Shown here: piece after piece, positions 8,159 to 16,594 of the stretch
Numbering within the stretch: position 1 is the first letter of the stretch
How the letters are laid out: every line of letters starts with the position of its first letter
Assembly (NCBI GenBank): GCA_023436115.1
Contig: JAEZKQ010000003.1
Span: 1-64,000 of the forward strand
Reading direction: 5' to 3'
Source of the DNA: Bacillota bacterium
GTDB lineage: Bacteria > Bacillota > Clostridia > Christensenellales > SZUA-584
DNA: 64,000 bases
Notes under the pieces: generated by a model
The model's database searches: none
What the model was told of the DNA's origin: nothing
What the model saw: only the letters and a program-made list of their open reading frames with translations
Program-made: the position numbers and the translations under genes

Positions 8159-8306
8159 ATTTATATACTCTATTTTTGTATTTTTTAATTTTTTACAGTT
8201 ACGAAACGCCATTAGTTGTTTATATGTAATATGGTATTTTTTCGTCATGCCACATAGAGACAATTTTGACGATAAATTAAGAACAAACAAGGCGGAAAAG
8301 ACAAAA

Positions 8307-9383
8307 ATGCATACACTTATGCTCAACGACCTGCTTCAGGTATCAAAACAACACAACGCGACAGACCTGCATATTTGCGTGGGCTCTTATCCGCTTATGC
8401 GCGTAAACGCGAAACTGCAAACCGTGCCCGGTACGTGCGTGCTCTCACCAGATGACGCGGCGTGTATTGTCGAGGAATGCCTCGACCCCATGAGAAGAGA
8501 CGCGTTAAAGGAAAAAAAGGTCATCGATTTTTCTTATTCGATCAGCGGCTTTGGGCGTTTCCGCTGCAATATCTACAAGCAGCGCGGCACCTATGCCATG
8601 GCGGTGCGCATGCTGCCGCCTCAGATACCGCCGTTTGAAACGCTGGGCTTGCCGGACACCATATTGCGCTTCCCCAAAAAGACAAACGGGCTCGTGCTGC
8701 TGACGGGCGCGACGGGCTGCGGCAAATCCACAACGCTCGCCAGCCTTATCAATATCATCAACAAAGAATACCCATACCATATACTGACCATTGAAGACCC
8801 GGTGGAATACCTGCACAGTCACGGGAAAAGCCTCGTCACACAGCGCGAGGTCGGCGAAGACGCGGCATCGTTCGCGTCCGCGCTGCGCAGCGCATTGCGG
8901 CAAGACCCGGATGTGATCATGGTGGGTGAAATGCGCGATCAGGAGACAATGGCTATTGCGCTGTCTGCGGCCGAAACGGGGCATCTCGTGTTCTCCACGC
9001 TGCATACCGTGGGCGCGGTGAAAACGATAGACCGCATCCTTGACACGTTCTCCACGGATCAGCAAAACCAGATTCGAAGTCAGCTCGCTACGGTACTCGA
9101 GGGTATCGTGTCTCAGGTGCTGCTGCCGCGCAAGGACGGCACCGGACTTGTGGCCGCAAGCGAAGTGATGGTGGCAACACCCGCCGTGCGCAACCTGATA
9201 CGTGAGGGCAAGCACTATCAAATCAGCAATATCATACAGACCGGTAAGGATCAGGGCATGAGCTCTCTGGAGAGGAATTTAGCGGAGCTGGCTGCCAAGG
9301 ATATCGTGGATGAAAAAGTCGCCAAGATCAAGGCGCAGGACGTCAAGCTGTTTGAGCAGTATCTGGCGCTTGCGAAGCAATAA
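8307..9383 (+). CDS. pilT: PilT-family type IV pilus retraction ATPase
   Basis: 358 residues from ATG 8307. The family start (MHTLMLNDLLQVSKQHNATDLHI) and an AAGGCGG upstream favour this over the in-frame ATG at 8247, which lacks a ribosome binding site. Motifs: Walker A GATGCGKSTT; Asp box HILTIEDPVEYLH; Walker B ALRQDPDVIMVGEMRDQET; His box HLVFSTLHTVGAV; and the PilT-specific C-terminal ATPAVRNLIREGKHYQI, which separates it from PilB/GspE. It is a cytoplasmic hexamer driving pilus disassembly. It opens a tight operon with pilC and four pilin-like genes. No PilB extension ATPase is in the window. Confidence 0.93.
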   Translation: MHTLMLNDLLQVSKQHNATDLHICVGSYPLMRVNAKLQTVPGTCVLSPDDAACIVEECLDPMRRDALKEKKVIDFSYSISGFGRFRCNIYKQRGTYAMAVRMLPPQIPPFETLGLPDTILRFPKKTNGLVLLTGATGCGKSTTLASLINIINKEYPYHILTIEDPVEYLHSHGKSLVTQREVGEDAASFASALRSALRQDPDVIMVGEMRDQETMAIALSAAETGHLVFSTLHTVGAVKTIDRILDTFSTDQQNQIRSQLATVLEGIVSQVLLPRKDGTGLVAASEVMVATPAVRNLIREGKHYQISNIIQTGKDQGMSSLERNLAELAAKDIVDEKVAKIKAQDVKLFEQYLALAKQ

Positions 9384-9395
9384 AGGAGATACCGC

Positions 9396-10445
9396 ATGAA
9401 AAAAGCCAAGGAGCTTTCAAGCTCGGATTTATCGTCACTCTCGCGCCAATTGGCGCTTGTCGTGAATTCCGACCTGTCGCTGCAGGAGGGCATGCAGCTT
9501 ATTGCCGAGCAAAGCAAATCTGGCCGGGTTAAGGAGCTGCTGGCGCGCGTTGAGGAGCGGCTCAACGAAGGCGATTCGCTTGCTGCCGCGTTTTCCAAGG
9601 AAACGGAACTGCTGCCCGACTTTTATATTCATACGATTACCATCGGCGAGCAGAGCGGTAATCTGGACAAGGTGCTTGAGCGTATCGCCGATTCGTATGA
9701 TAAGGATACCAAAATAGCGGCCAAGGTCATGTCGGCCGTTACCTACCCTATCATATTGACGGTGCTCATGCTCTGCGTGATCGTGCTGCTGCTGGCCGAA
9801 GTGCTGCCCATGTTCGACGAGGTGCTTTCGTCGGTAGGCGGAGAGATGCCGGGTATCACGCGGGCGCTCATGGATATCGGACGCTTTATCAGCACGTACT
9901 TCTACATACTCATCGCCATCGTAGCGGCGGCAGTGATCGCCGTAATCGTGATGCGCCAGACGGAAAAGGGCCGCGAAACGCTGGACGCTCTCAAGCTTAA
10001 AACGCCTATACGGCGCGGCATCGTGAAAAACACGGCGGCGGTGCGCTTTGCACGTACGTTGGCTATGCTGATCAGAAGCGGCATCGGGCTGGCCGAGAGC
10101 GTACGCATGACAGGCAACATCGTGATGAATACGCGCATCAAAGCGCTGATATTGCAAGCGGCGAACAGTATCGAGCAGGGAAGCACATTGAAGCAGGCGC
10201 TGCTGTCTTTGGGGCTGTTCCCGGGGCTGCTGCTGCGCATACTCGCTGTTGCGGAAAGCACGGGTCATACAGACGACATGCTGGATCAGGCGGCGGATGT
10301 GATGGAGGAAGAGCTGGATGAACGGCTGACCAAGCTGACCACAGTCTTAGAACCCGCGCTGATCATTGCATTGTCCATCATTGTCGGCATCGTGCTGATA
10401 TCTGTGATACTGCCTGTCACCCGTATTATGAACGCTGTGGGTTAA
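9396..10445 (+). CDS. pilC: PilC/GspF-type inner-membrane platform protein
   Basis: 349 residues with two GspF domains (about 15-137 and 218-339). Each has the LxxxxxLxEGDSL..AF pattern and the GEQSGNLDKVLERIADSY/AESTGHTDDMLDQAADVM signature. Three to four transmembrane helices are placed at about 115-140, 165-190 and 320-345. The platform couples the hexameric ATPase to pilin addition and removal. It starts 12 nt after pilT with AAAGGAG. It is followed 3 nt later by the first pilin-like gene. Confidence 0.93.
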   Translation: MKKAKELSSSDLSSLSRQLALVVNSDLSLQEGMQLIAEQSKSGRVKELLARVEERLNEGDSLAAAFSKETELLPDFYIHTITIGEQSGNLDKVLERIADSYDKDTKIAAKVMSAVTYPIILTVLMLCVIVLLLAEVLPMFDEVLSSVGGEMPGITRALMDIGRFISTYFYILIAIVAAAVIAVIVMRQTEKGRETLDALKLKTPIRRGIVKNTAAVRFARTLAMLIRSGIGLAESVRMTGNIVMNTRIKALILQAANSIEQGSTLKQALLSLGLFPGLLLRILAVAESTGHTDDMLDQAADVMEEELDERLTKLTTVLEPALIIALSIIVGIVLISVILPVTRIMNAVG

Positions 10446-10448
10446 CAT

Positions 10449-10772
10449 ATGAAAAGAATCAATCTGTCCTTCATATCTGTGATCGTATCCATACTCGTCA
10501 TTGCCTCGGCAGTGGCTGTGGTTTTTGTTGCGATCGACAGCTTTGGCGACAACTACAGTGATAAGAAGCTCGCCGAGATACGCGACACGGTGCTGAGCTA
10601 TGTGGCGCAGTGTTATGCACTGGAAGGCAAATACCCCGACGATTTAGCCTACTTGGAGGATAACTACGGTCTCGTGCTGGATAGGGATAAATATATCTAC
10701 CATTACAGCATCTTTGCGTCCAACGTTTATCCGGACGTAAAGGTGATTCCGATCGGCGAGAAAGGAAAATAG
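10449..10772 (+). CDS. Pilin-like membrane-anchored protein
   Basis: 107 residues. One N-terminal hydrophobic helix (about residues 5-30) is followed by an amphipathic stretch and a small soluble domain (SYVAQCYALEGKYPDDLAYLEDNYG..DKYIYHY) like the globular head of GspG/pilin-type proteins. There is no canonical G-FTLxE processing site, so prepilin peptidase cleavage is doubtful. Its position between pilC and other pilins supports a pilus role. The exact role is inference. Confidence 0.65.
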   Translation: MKRINLSFISVIVSILVIASAVAVVFVAIDSFGDNYSDKKLAEIRDTVLSYVAQCYALEGKYPDDLAYLEDNYGLVLDRDKYIYHYSIFASNVYPDVKVIPIGEKGK

Positions 10773-10773
10773 C

Positions 10774-11250
10774 ATGCATTCAAGAAGCAAGGTATTCGCG
10801 ATCGAGTCTATCACCGTCATGCTGGTCATGGTGCTGTTTGCACTCGTGGCTTTTCTCGTGATCAGCGCGGGTTCCAACGCATACAACACCATCATCGACG
10901 ACAAGGAAAATACGCAGAGCGCACGGACAGCCTACTCGTATATCAATATGAAAATGCGGCAGAACGACTCTGCCGGCAGTATCGGCGTTGTCGATACCGA
11001 GTTTGGCAGCACGCTCAAAATCGATTCCGAAGACGGACAGTATTGCACCTATATTTTCTTTTCTGACGGCGCGCTGTATGAATGCTTAACGCTTAGCGGT
11101 AACGACCCCGCCGTGAGCGCTGCCAACAAGATCACCACGCTCAGCGGCTTTTCACTGAAAAAGAACGGCGCGCTCATTACCATCACCTGTGTCTGCAAGC
11201 ACGGAGATACCGAACAGACCGTGGAAGGGACGGTGGGACTGCGCACATGA
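10774..11250 (+). CDS. Minor pilin-like protein with degenerate processing site
   Basis: 158 residues. The N-terminus MHSRSKVFAIESITVMLVMVLFALVAFLVI looks like a type IV prepilin, with a K/VFAIE site in place of G/FTLIE and Glu at +5, followed by a transmembrane helix. The remainder (YTYIFFSDGALYECLTLSG..LKKNGALITITCVCKHG) is a beta-rich minor pilin or pseudopilin domain. It overlaps the next gene by 4 nt (ATGA). Confidence 0.65.
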   Translation: MHSRSKVFAIESITVMLVMVLFALVAFLVISAGSNAYNTIIDDKENTQSARTAYSYINMKMRQNDSAGSIGVVDTEFGSTLKIDSEDGQYCTYIFFSDGALYECLTLSGNDPAVSAANKITTLSGFSLKKNGALITITCVCKHGDTEQTVEGTVGLRT

Positions 11251-11669
11251 ACAATATAACAAAAAACCGTAACAAAGGCTTCACGCTCGTTGAAGTGATT
11301 ATTGCCATCGCAGCGCTGGGTATCATATGCGCTGTTTTGCTCCGTCTTTTTGTGCTCGCGGGAGACACCAATAAGCACGCAAGCGGTATGCAGTCCGCGC
11401 AGCTTCATGTGACTTCCGCCGCCGAGGTGTTTGCGGGATCAGATTCCGTTGAAAAAGCGCTTGATTATCTGGGACTTAATGCAGCAGATGATATAACGGG
11501 CAGCTACACGATGGAAAAAGACGGCCTTGATATACTGATTGATATTACCAAAGGGGACGACGACGGCTATCCGGGTACGCTGTATCAAATTAACTTAAGG
11601 GCATTGGACGGCGATAAGGAACTTGCGGCCATAGCCACGGCCAAATACGACAAGGAGGCGCTCTCATGA
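11247..11669 (+). CDS. Type IV prepilin with canonical processing site
   Basis: 140 residues. The leader MNNITKNRNKG is followed directly by FTLVEVIIAIAALGIICAVLLRLFVLAG, the standard prepilin peptidase site with Glu at +5 and a long helix. This makes it the best candidate for a processed pilin in the operon. Its C-terminal head is only about 100 residues. It overlaps genes on both sides by 4 nt. No prepilin peptidase is visible in the window. Confidence 0.85.
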   Translation: MNNITKNRNKGFTLVEVIIAIAALGIICAVLLRLFVLAGDTNKHASGMQSAQLHVTSAAEVFAGSDSVEKALDYLGLNAADDITGSYTMEKDGLDILIDITKGDDDGYPGTLYQINLRALDGDKELAAIATAKYDKEALS

Positions 11670-12085
11670 AACGCGTAATGTCATCCCGCAAAGGGGCCTC
11701 CTCCATACTCGTGATACTGCTGCTCGTGGTTCTCGTCGTTTTCGGCATCGCAGCGCTGACCACGGCGCTTTCCAGCCTGCGTCTGGGGCAAAAAGCCGCG
11801 GAGTGGGGCGGTGAATACTACGCCGTTGAAGCACAGGCGCAGCAGCGTTACGCGCAGATCGATAAGGCTGTTTATGAAGCATACGACGCGGGCGGCGATA
11901 TTTCCGCGAACATCGAAGAACGTCTTGCTGTACTGGAATTCGGCACGCTGACCGACACGCAGGATGGACAGCTTTTGATCACATATGAAACATGGCAGAA
12001 CGAGTTAGGTATATCAGCCACTTTGGCGCTGGACACAGGCGACAAGGACAGCCTCAAAATCGTCAAGTGGCAGCAAATACAATGA
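11666..12085 (+). CDS. PilX/GspK-like minor pilin
   Basis: 139 residues. MKRVMSSRKG is followed by ASSILVILLLVVLVVFGIAALTTALSS. The Gly and hydrophobic helix are kept, but Glu+5 is absent, as in tip-type GspK/PilX minor pilins. A 15-residue segment next to the helix (EYYAVEAQAQQRYAQ) is typical of that group. The ATG overlaps the previous stop. It is the last pilin-like gene of the operon. Confidence 0.6.
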   Translation: MKRVMSSRKGASSILVILLLVVLVVFGIAALTTALSSLRLGQKAAEWGGEYYAVEAQAQQRYAQIDKAVYEAYDAGGDISANIEERLAVLEFGTLTDTQDGQLLITYETWQNELGISATLALDTGDKDSLKIVKWQQIQ

Positions 12086-12110
12086 AAACGGCACTATACC
12101 ATATTAACTG

Positions 12111-13019
12111 ATGATAAAAAAGAAATTCACACTTATGCTGCTTGCGCTGTTGACCGTGCTCGTTCTTGCGGGCTGTTCAGGCAGTGAAAATGAAGAAATA
12201 TTAACGCTGACGGACGATGAGATCAAATTGGCTTACGCCCAGCGTATCACGAATCCGGAGCTTGTTAGTGATGAAAAGCCGGATGAACCTATCTGCACCG
12301 ATTACGCTGACAAGGGGCTTTTGCGTATCTGCTATCAGAGCGAAGCGAATACTAAGATCAAGCTGCAGGTGCTTAAAGATGACGAGCAGATCGTTTATAA
12401 TTTAAAGGCCGACGGCAGCATTGAGGATTTTCCGCTGCAATACGGCAGTGGGGAGTATACCGCGCGCATCATGCAGAATGTGAAAGGCGATGATTATATC
12501 GCGTTGGAATCCAAGACATTTACAGTCTCTATCAGTGACCAAACGCAGGTTTTCCTGCATTCCATACAAAATGTGAACTGGGACTACGACATGTTGCCCA
12601 TTCAGGATGTACGCAAGATCATCGCCGCCGCGCTGGAGCTTGCCTCAGATGCGGAGCTTAAGGACGCATGCGCTGACGATCTGTATAAATACGTCGCTAA
12701 AAATATCAGCTACGACGATAATAAGGTTTTCGATTTGGAATACGACTATGTGCCCGATATCGAGCAGACGTATAGGGACGGCAAAGGCATTTGCTACGAC
12801 TATTCGTCGCTGTTGGCCGCGATGCTGCGCAGTATCAACATTCCGACTAAGCTGGTGAAGGGTTATGCAGACTACAACCCCACCGTATATCACGCTTGGA
12901 ACGAGGTTTTCTTGGGCGGCCAGTGGTTTGTGATCGACGTCACATATGATTCCACAATGGGCGTATATACCCCGATATTCAAGGACGCAGATGGGTATAC
13001 CAAGGTATACGAGTATTAA
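12111..13019 (+). CDS. Transglutaminase-like cysteine protease-fold lipoprotein
   Basis: 302 residues. A lipoprotein signal ends in the lipobox LVLAGC, with Cys22 predicted to be lipidated. Residues about 40-150 form a beta-rich domain. Residues about 165-300 are a transglutaminase-like domain with the triad in order: Cys in DGKGICYDYSSLLAAML, His in YHAWNEVF, Asp in FVIDVTYDS. It is therefore probably catalytically competent outside the membrane as a peptidase or crosslinker. It lies 25 nt after the pilus operon and before its terminator, which suggests co-expression with pili. The substrate is unknown. Confidence 0.85.
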   Translation: MIKKKFTLMLLALLTVLVLAGCSGSENEEILTLTDDEIKLAYAQRITNPELVSDEKPDEPICTDYADKGLLRICYQSEANTKIKLQVLKDDEQIVYNLKADGSIEDFPLQYGSGEYTARIMQNVKGDDYIALESKTFTVSISDQTQVFLHSIQNVNWDYDMLPIQDVRKIIAAALELASDAELKDACADDLYKYVAKNISYDDNKVFDLEYDYVPDIEQTYRDGKGICYDYSSLLAAMLRSINIPTKLVKGYADYNPTVYHAWNEVFLGGQWFVIDVTYDSTMGVYTPIFKDADGYTKVYEY

Positions 13020-13033
13020 GACTGGTCACACAT

Positions 13034-13069
13034 GGGGGGTTCCCTTAGCAGGGGAGCCCCTTTTTATTT
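13034..13069 (+). terminator. Terminator of the pilus/transglutaminase operon
   Basis: GGGGTTCCC and GGGAGCCCC form the stem, followed by TTTTTATTT. Confidence 0.85.
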
Positions 13070-13084
13070 GAAGGAGCAGTGGCC

Positions 13085-13230
13085 AAAAGCAAGCTTTTTC
13101 TCTACCTCAGGCAGCTTTCGCTGACAGCTCCTGTTCCACTCCTTATGGGTCGTACAAGCCCCGCCAATACATGCGTATCAGAGCGGGCATCCACAGGACG
13201 CCCCTATGGTTCAAGGGGGCGTATTTTTTC
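13085..13230. repeat. Dispersed repeat plus second hairpin
   Basis: The stretch CCTCAGGCAGCTTTCGCTGACAGCT..TCC..ACTCCTTATGGGT resembles a block at 43216-43275 (CCTCAGCCAGCTCAAGCTGACAGCTTCCGTTCC). The two are copies of one dispersed family. It is followed by a terminator-like hairpin (ACGCCCC..GGGGGCGT then ATTTTTT, 13199-13229). There is no coding potential. Confidence 0.55.
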
Positions 13231-13262
13231 GCCAAATACCGCCAAATTCGGCCTAACTTTAT

Positions 13263-13330
13263 ATTGACTTCATAATATCATTTATGCTTTAATATATTTG
13301 TTTGTTTACAAAGAGTAAACTTGAAGTTTA
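13263..13330 (+). promoter_or_regulatory. Promoter and overlapping palindromes before the XRE/pot genes
   Basis: TTGACT near 13265 and TTTAAT about 18 nt later form a plausible promoter. Downstream lie two overlapping inverted repeats sharing a half-site: GTTTAC-AAAGA-GTAAAC (13304-13320) and TAAACTTGAAGTTTA (13316-13330). They are good candidates for operators of the XRE/cupin regulator encoded next. Confidence 0.65.
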
Positions 13331-13363
13331 ATATAGTGTGCTTGCACGAAAGGGCAAATTGCT

Positions 13364-13906
13364 TTGGAAATTGGAAAAAAAGTCAAGGATCTGCGCATCC
13401 GTTTGGGACTGACGCAGGAGGATCTGGCCGACAGAGCGGAGCTCTCCAAGGGATTTATATCCCAAGTGGAGAGAGACTTGACCTCGCCATCCATTGCCAC
13501 GCTTGAGCAGATTTTAGAGTGCTTGGGTACCACGCTGAAGGACTTCTTTGCCGAGGTTCAGGAGCAGCCAAAAACGGTCTACAAGAAGCAGGATATGTAT
13601 GTGAAGACCGATTTAGAGCAGGGCACGGAAATCGTCTGGCTGCTGCCGGGCGCGCAAGGCTGCTCATTAGAGCCGATACTGCTTTCCCTGGAGCCGAACG
13701 GCAAGACGTGGCCCGACCCGCCGCACGAGGGCGACGAATTCGGCTATGTGCTAAGCGGCACCATTACCCTGCACCTGGGCGACAAGCAACTGCGCGTAAA
13801 ACGCGGCGAAAGCTTCTTCTACAGTCCGAAGCACACGCACTATCTGGAAAACACAAGCGGCCAAACGGCAAAAGTGATATGGGTGTCGTCCCCGCCGACT
13901 TTTTAA
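13364..13906 (+). CDS. XRE-family regulator with C-terminal cupin domain
   Basis: 180 residues. The HTH_3 domain at 1-57 (KVKDLRIRLGLTQEDLADRAELSKGFISQVERDLTSPSIATLEQI) is joined to a cupin at about 105-178 (PHEGDEFGYVLSGTITLHLGDKQLRVKRGESFFY..HTHYLEN). This is the PuuR-type architecture common beside polyamine genes. The cupin would sense a small ligand. The start is a TTG with a weak AAGGGC upstream. It lies 16 nt before potA and is almost certainly the regulator of potABCD. Polyamine sensing is inferred from context. Confidence 0.88.
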   Translation: MEIGKKVKDLRIRLGLTQEDLADRAELSKGFISQVERDLTSPSIATLEQILECLGTTLKDFFAEVQEQPKTVYKKQDMYVKTDLEQGTEIVWLLPGAQGCSLEPILLSLEPNGKTWPDPPHEGDEFGYVLSGTITLHLGDKQLRVKRGESFFYSPKHTHYLENTSGQTAKVIWVSSPPTF

Positions 13907-13922
13907 GCTACCGGAGTCAACG

Positions 13923-14963
13923 ATGAAAAAGATACTTGAACTTAAAAACATAAGTAAAGACTTTGAAAAGGGCGAGGTCTTAAACGACATCAACCTGTAT
14001 GTGCGCCAGGGCGAGTTTTTAACGCTGCTGGGGCCTTCGGGCTGCGGCAAAACCACGCTTCTGCGCATTATCGGCGGTTTTGAAACGCCCACGAACGGTT
14101 CTGTCTTTTTTGACGGTAAGGACATCACATCGCTGCCGCCCTATATGCGTCAGGTCAACACGGTGTTTCAGCATTTTGCGTTGTTCCCGCACCTCAATGT
14201 ATACGATAACATCGCCTTTGGGCTCAATATCAAAAAGCTGCCCAAGGATGAGATTAAAGCCAAGGTGACGGACATACTCGCGCTCACGAATCTTCAGGGC
14301 TTTGAAAAGCGCCATATCAGCAAGCTTTCGGGCGGAGAAAAGCAGCGTGTCGCCATTGCGCGCGCGCTCGTTTGCGAACCGTCGCTGCTGCTGCTGGATG
14401 AGCCCTTGGGCGCGCTTGATTTAAAGCTGAGAAAGGCCATGCAGATCGAGCTTAAGAACATGCATAAAAAGCTCGGGCTTACCTTTGTGTACGTGACGCA
14501 CGATCAGGAAGAAGCCATGATGCTTTCGGATACCATCGTGGTCATGAAAGACGGTAACATTCAGCACGTGGGCACACCTGAGGATATCTACAACGAGCCC
14601 AGCAACGCTTTTGTGGCCGATTTTATCGGCGAGAGCAATATTCTGCCCGGGCGGTACTTGGGTAACGAACGCGTGGAATTCGCGGGCGCGTCTTTTTCAT
14701 GCCTCCCCCATCCGTTTGCCGCGGGTGACAATGTCGACGTCGTGGTACGGCCTGAGGACATTGAGCTTGTGAAAGACGGCGGACAGCTAAGCGGCATCGT
14801 CACGTCGTCGGTATTCATGGGCGTGCATTATGATATCCGCATCAGGGACGACAACGGCAACGAATGGCTCGTGCAATCCACCAAGACACCCGGCGAGGGC
14901 AACCGCGCCCATCTCTTTATAGACAACGACTGCATTCATCTGATGCCGAAGGAGGCCTCATGA
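13923..14963 (+). CDS. potA: Spermidine/putrescine ABC transporter ATPase PotA
   Basis: 346 residues. Walker A GPSGCGKTTLLR (about 38-50), Q-loop VFQHFALFPHLNV, signature LSGGEKQRVAIARALV, Walker B LLLLDEPLGALDLKLR and switch His VTHDQEEAM are present. A C-terminal TOBE regulatory domain starts at about residue 235. It energises polyamine uptake together with PotB, PotC and PotD. The stop overlaps the potB start (ATGA). Confidence 0.96.
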   Translation: MKKILELKNISKDFEKGEVLNDINLYVRQGEFLTLLGPSGCGKTTLLRIIGGFETPTNGSVFFDGKDITSLPPYMRQVNTVFQHFALFPHLNVYDNIAFGLNIKKLPKDEIKAKVTDILALTNLQGFEKRHISKLSGGEKQRVAIARALVCEPSLLLLDEPLGALDLKLRKAMQIELKNMHKKLGLTFVYVTHDQEEAMMLSDTIVVMKDGNIQHVGTPEDIYNEPSNAFVADFIGESNILPGRYLGNERVEFAGASFSCLPHPFAAGDNVDVVVRPEDIELVKDGGQLSGIVTSSVFMGVHYDIRIRDDNGNEWLVQSTKTPGEGNRAHLFIDNDCIHLMPKEAS

Positions 14964-15766
14964 AACGCAAGGCATTCTCCGCACCTTACATCATATGGAT
15001 TCTGATATTTGTGATCGGCCCGATACTCATCACACTTTTTTATGCTTTTGGACAGGGCGAATGGACACTAGACAATTTGTCCAAGGCCTTTTCGGGCGAC
15101 TATATCATTACGTTTGGCGATTCGGTGCTCACCGCGCTGATCGTCACGGGCATCTGTCTTCTGATCGGATATCCGGCAGCCTATATCATATCCCGGCTGC
15201 GCACCTCCACCGCGCGCTTCATCATCATACTCATGGTAATGCCCATGTGGATGAACTTTTTGCTGCGAACCTACGCATGGAAGGCGCTGCTGGATCCCAG
15301 CGGCATCATCAACCAGCTGCTTATGAGTATCGGCATACCGTCTCAGCAGCTCATTAACACGCAGGGCGCTGTGATCATGGGCCTGCTATACAACTTCCTG
15401 CCGTTTATGATACTGCCCATATATACCGCCATTCAAAAGATGGATAGCGGCCTCATTGAAGCTTCCAGCGACCTTGGTGCGGGCAAGCTGCAAACCTTCG
15501 GACGCGTGATACTGCCCCTGAGTATGCCGGGCATCATAACCGGTATCGTCATGGTGTTTATGCCGGCCATCACCACGTTCGTGGTCACAAAGCTTTTGGG
15601 CGGAGGGCATTACTTTATGTATGGTGACCTTATTGAGTTTCAGTTTACCACCGCGCGGGACTGGAACTTTGGCTCGGCATTGGCCGTGGTCATGTTCCTG
15701 CTGATGCTCGTCAGCATGATTATCATGCGGCGCATTGATAAGGATGGCGAGGGGTACATGCTATGA
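14960..15766 (+). CDS. potB: Spermidine/putrescine ABC transporter permease PotB
   Basis: 268 residues, six predicted membrane helices. The EAA loop EASSDLGAGKLQTFGRVILPLSMPGIITG contacts PotA. The open frame extends upstream to 14864, but the ATG at 14960 has GGAGG and the ATGA overlap with potA, so it is the true start. The MWMNFLLRTYAW segment is typical of PotB. Confidence 0.95.
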   Translation: MKRKAFSAPYIIWILIFVIGPILITLFYAFGQGEWTLDNLSKAFSGDYIITFGDSVLTALIVTGICLLIGYPAAYIISRLRTSTARFIIILMVMPMWMNFLLRTYAWKALLDPSGIINQLLMSIGIPSQQLINTQGAVIMGLLYNFLPFMILPIYTAIQKMDSGLIEASSDLGAGKLQTFGRVILPLSMPGIITGIVMVFMPAITTFVVTKLLGGGHYFMYGDLIEFQFTTARDWNFGSALAVVMFLLMLVSMIIMRRIDKDGEGYML

Positions 15767-16572
15767 AACGGTTCATCAAACGCTTTTACGTCGGTCTTAT
15801 ATTGCTGTTCCTGTACCTGCCCATCATGACGCTGATCGCTTTTTCGTTTAACGAAAGCAAGACGATGGCGCGTTGGGATGGTTTTTCGTTAAAATGGTAC
15901 GGTGAGCTTTTCACTGACCCCATCATTTTGAACGCCATTGTCGTTACGCTGACCATCGCGCTGCTCGCTTCGCTGCTGGCCACTGTGATCGGCACAATGG
16001 CGGCCTTTGGCATCAACAGTATGAAAAAGCGCTCTAACTCTTTGATTTTGAGCGGCACTTACATACCCATGATCAACGCGGATATCGTGACGGGCGTCTC
16101 CATGCTGCTGCTGTTCATATTGCTCAAAATTCCGCGCGGCTATGTGACCATGCTGATCGCGCACACCACGTTTTGTCTGCCTTATGTGGTGCTCTCGGTG
16201 CTGCCGCGGCTTAAAGCTATGGACACCGCGCTATATGAGGCGGCTCTTGATATGGGCGCAACGCCGCGTCAGGCGATATTCAAAGTCGTGCTGCCGGATA
16301 TCATGCCGGGCGTGGTAACCGGGTTCATACTTTCATTCACGCTCTCGTTTGACGACTTTGTGATCAGCTTCTTCTCGACACAGGGCGCGCTGCCCAATCT
16401 GTCGGTGTATATCTATTCGATGGCAAAGCTGGGCATCAACCCCAAGATCAATGCGCTCTCGGCTATCATGTTTGTTGTGGTGATCGTTTTGCTTATCATT
16501 ATCAACAAACGCAGCCCCGATATACTCGCGGCGCAAAAGAAAACCAAGGGTCGTTCCGGCTTAGAGGCATAA
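15763..16572 (+). CDS. potC: Spermidine/putrescine ABC transporter permease PotC
   Basis: 269 residues, six predicted helices. It has the PotC-typical LPIMTLIAFSFNESK near the N-terminus and the EAA loop EAALDMGATPRQAIFKVVLPDIMPGVVTGFILSFTLSFDDFVISFF. The ATG overlaps the potB stop by 4 nt. It forms the heterodimeric channel with PotB. Confidence 0.95.
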   Translation: MKRFIKRFYVGLILLFLYLPIMTLIAFSFNESKTMARWDGFSLKWYGELFTDPIILNAIVVTLTIALLASLLATVIGTMAAFGINSMKKRSNSLILSGTYIPMINADIVTGVSMLLLFILLKIPRGYVTMLIAHTTFCLPYVVLSVLPRLKAMDTALYEAALDMGATPRQAIFKVVLPDIMPGVVTGFILSFTLSFDDFVISFFSTQGALPNLSVYIYSMAKLGINPKINALSAIMFVVVIVLLIIINKRSPDILAAQKKTKGRSGLEA

Positions 16573-16594
16573 TTATATATTTAAGGAGAAAGAG

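Noticed and set aside
8505..9221. 238-codon frame opposite pilT
   Set aside because: It is an antisense shadow with no ribosome binding site and no recognisable domain, while pilT is unambiguous.
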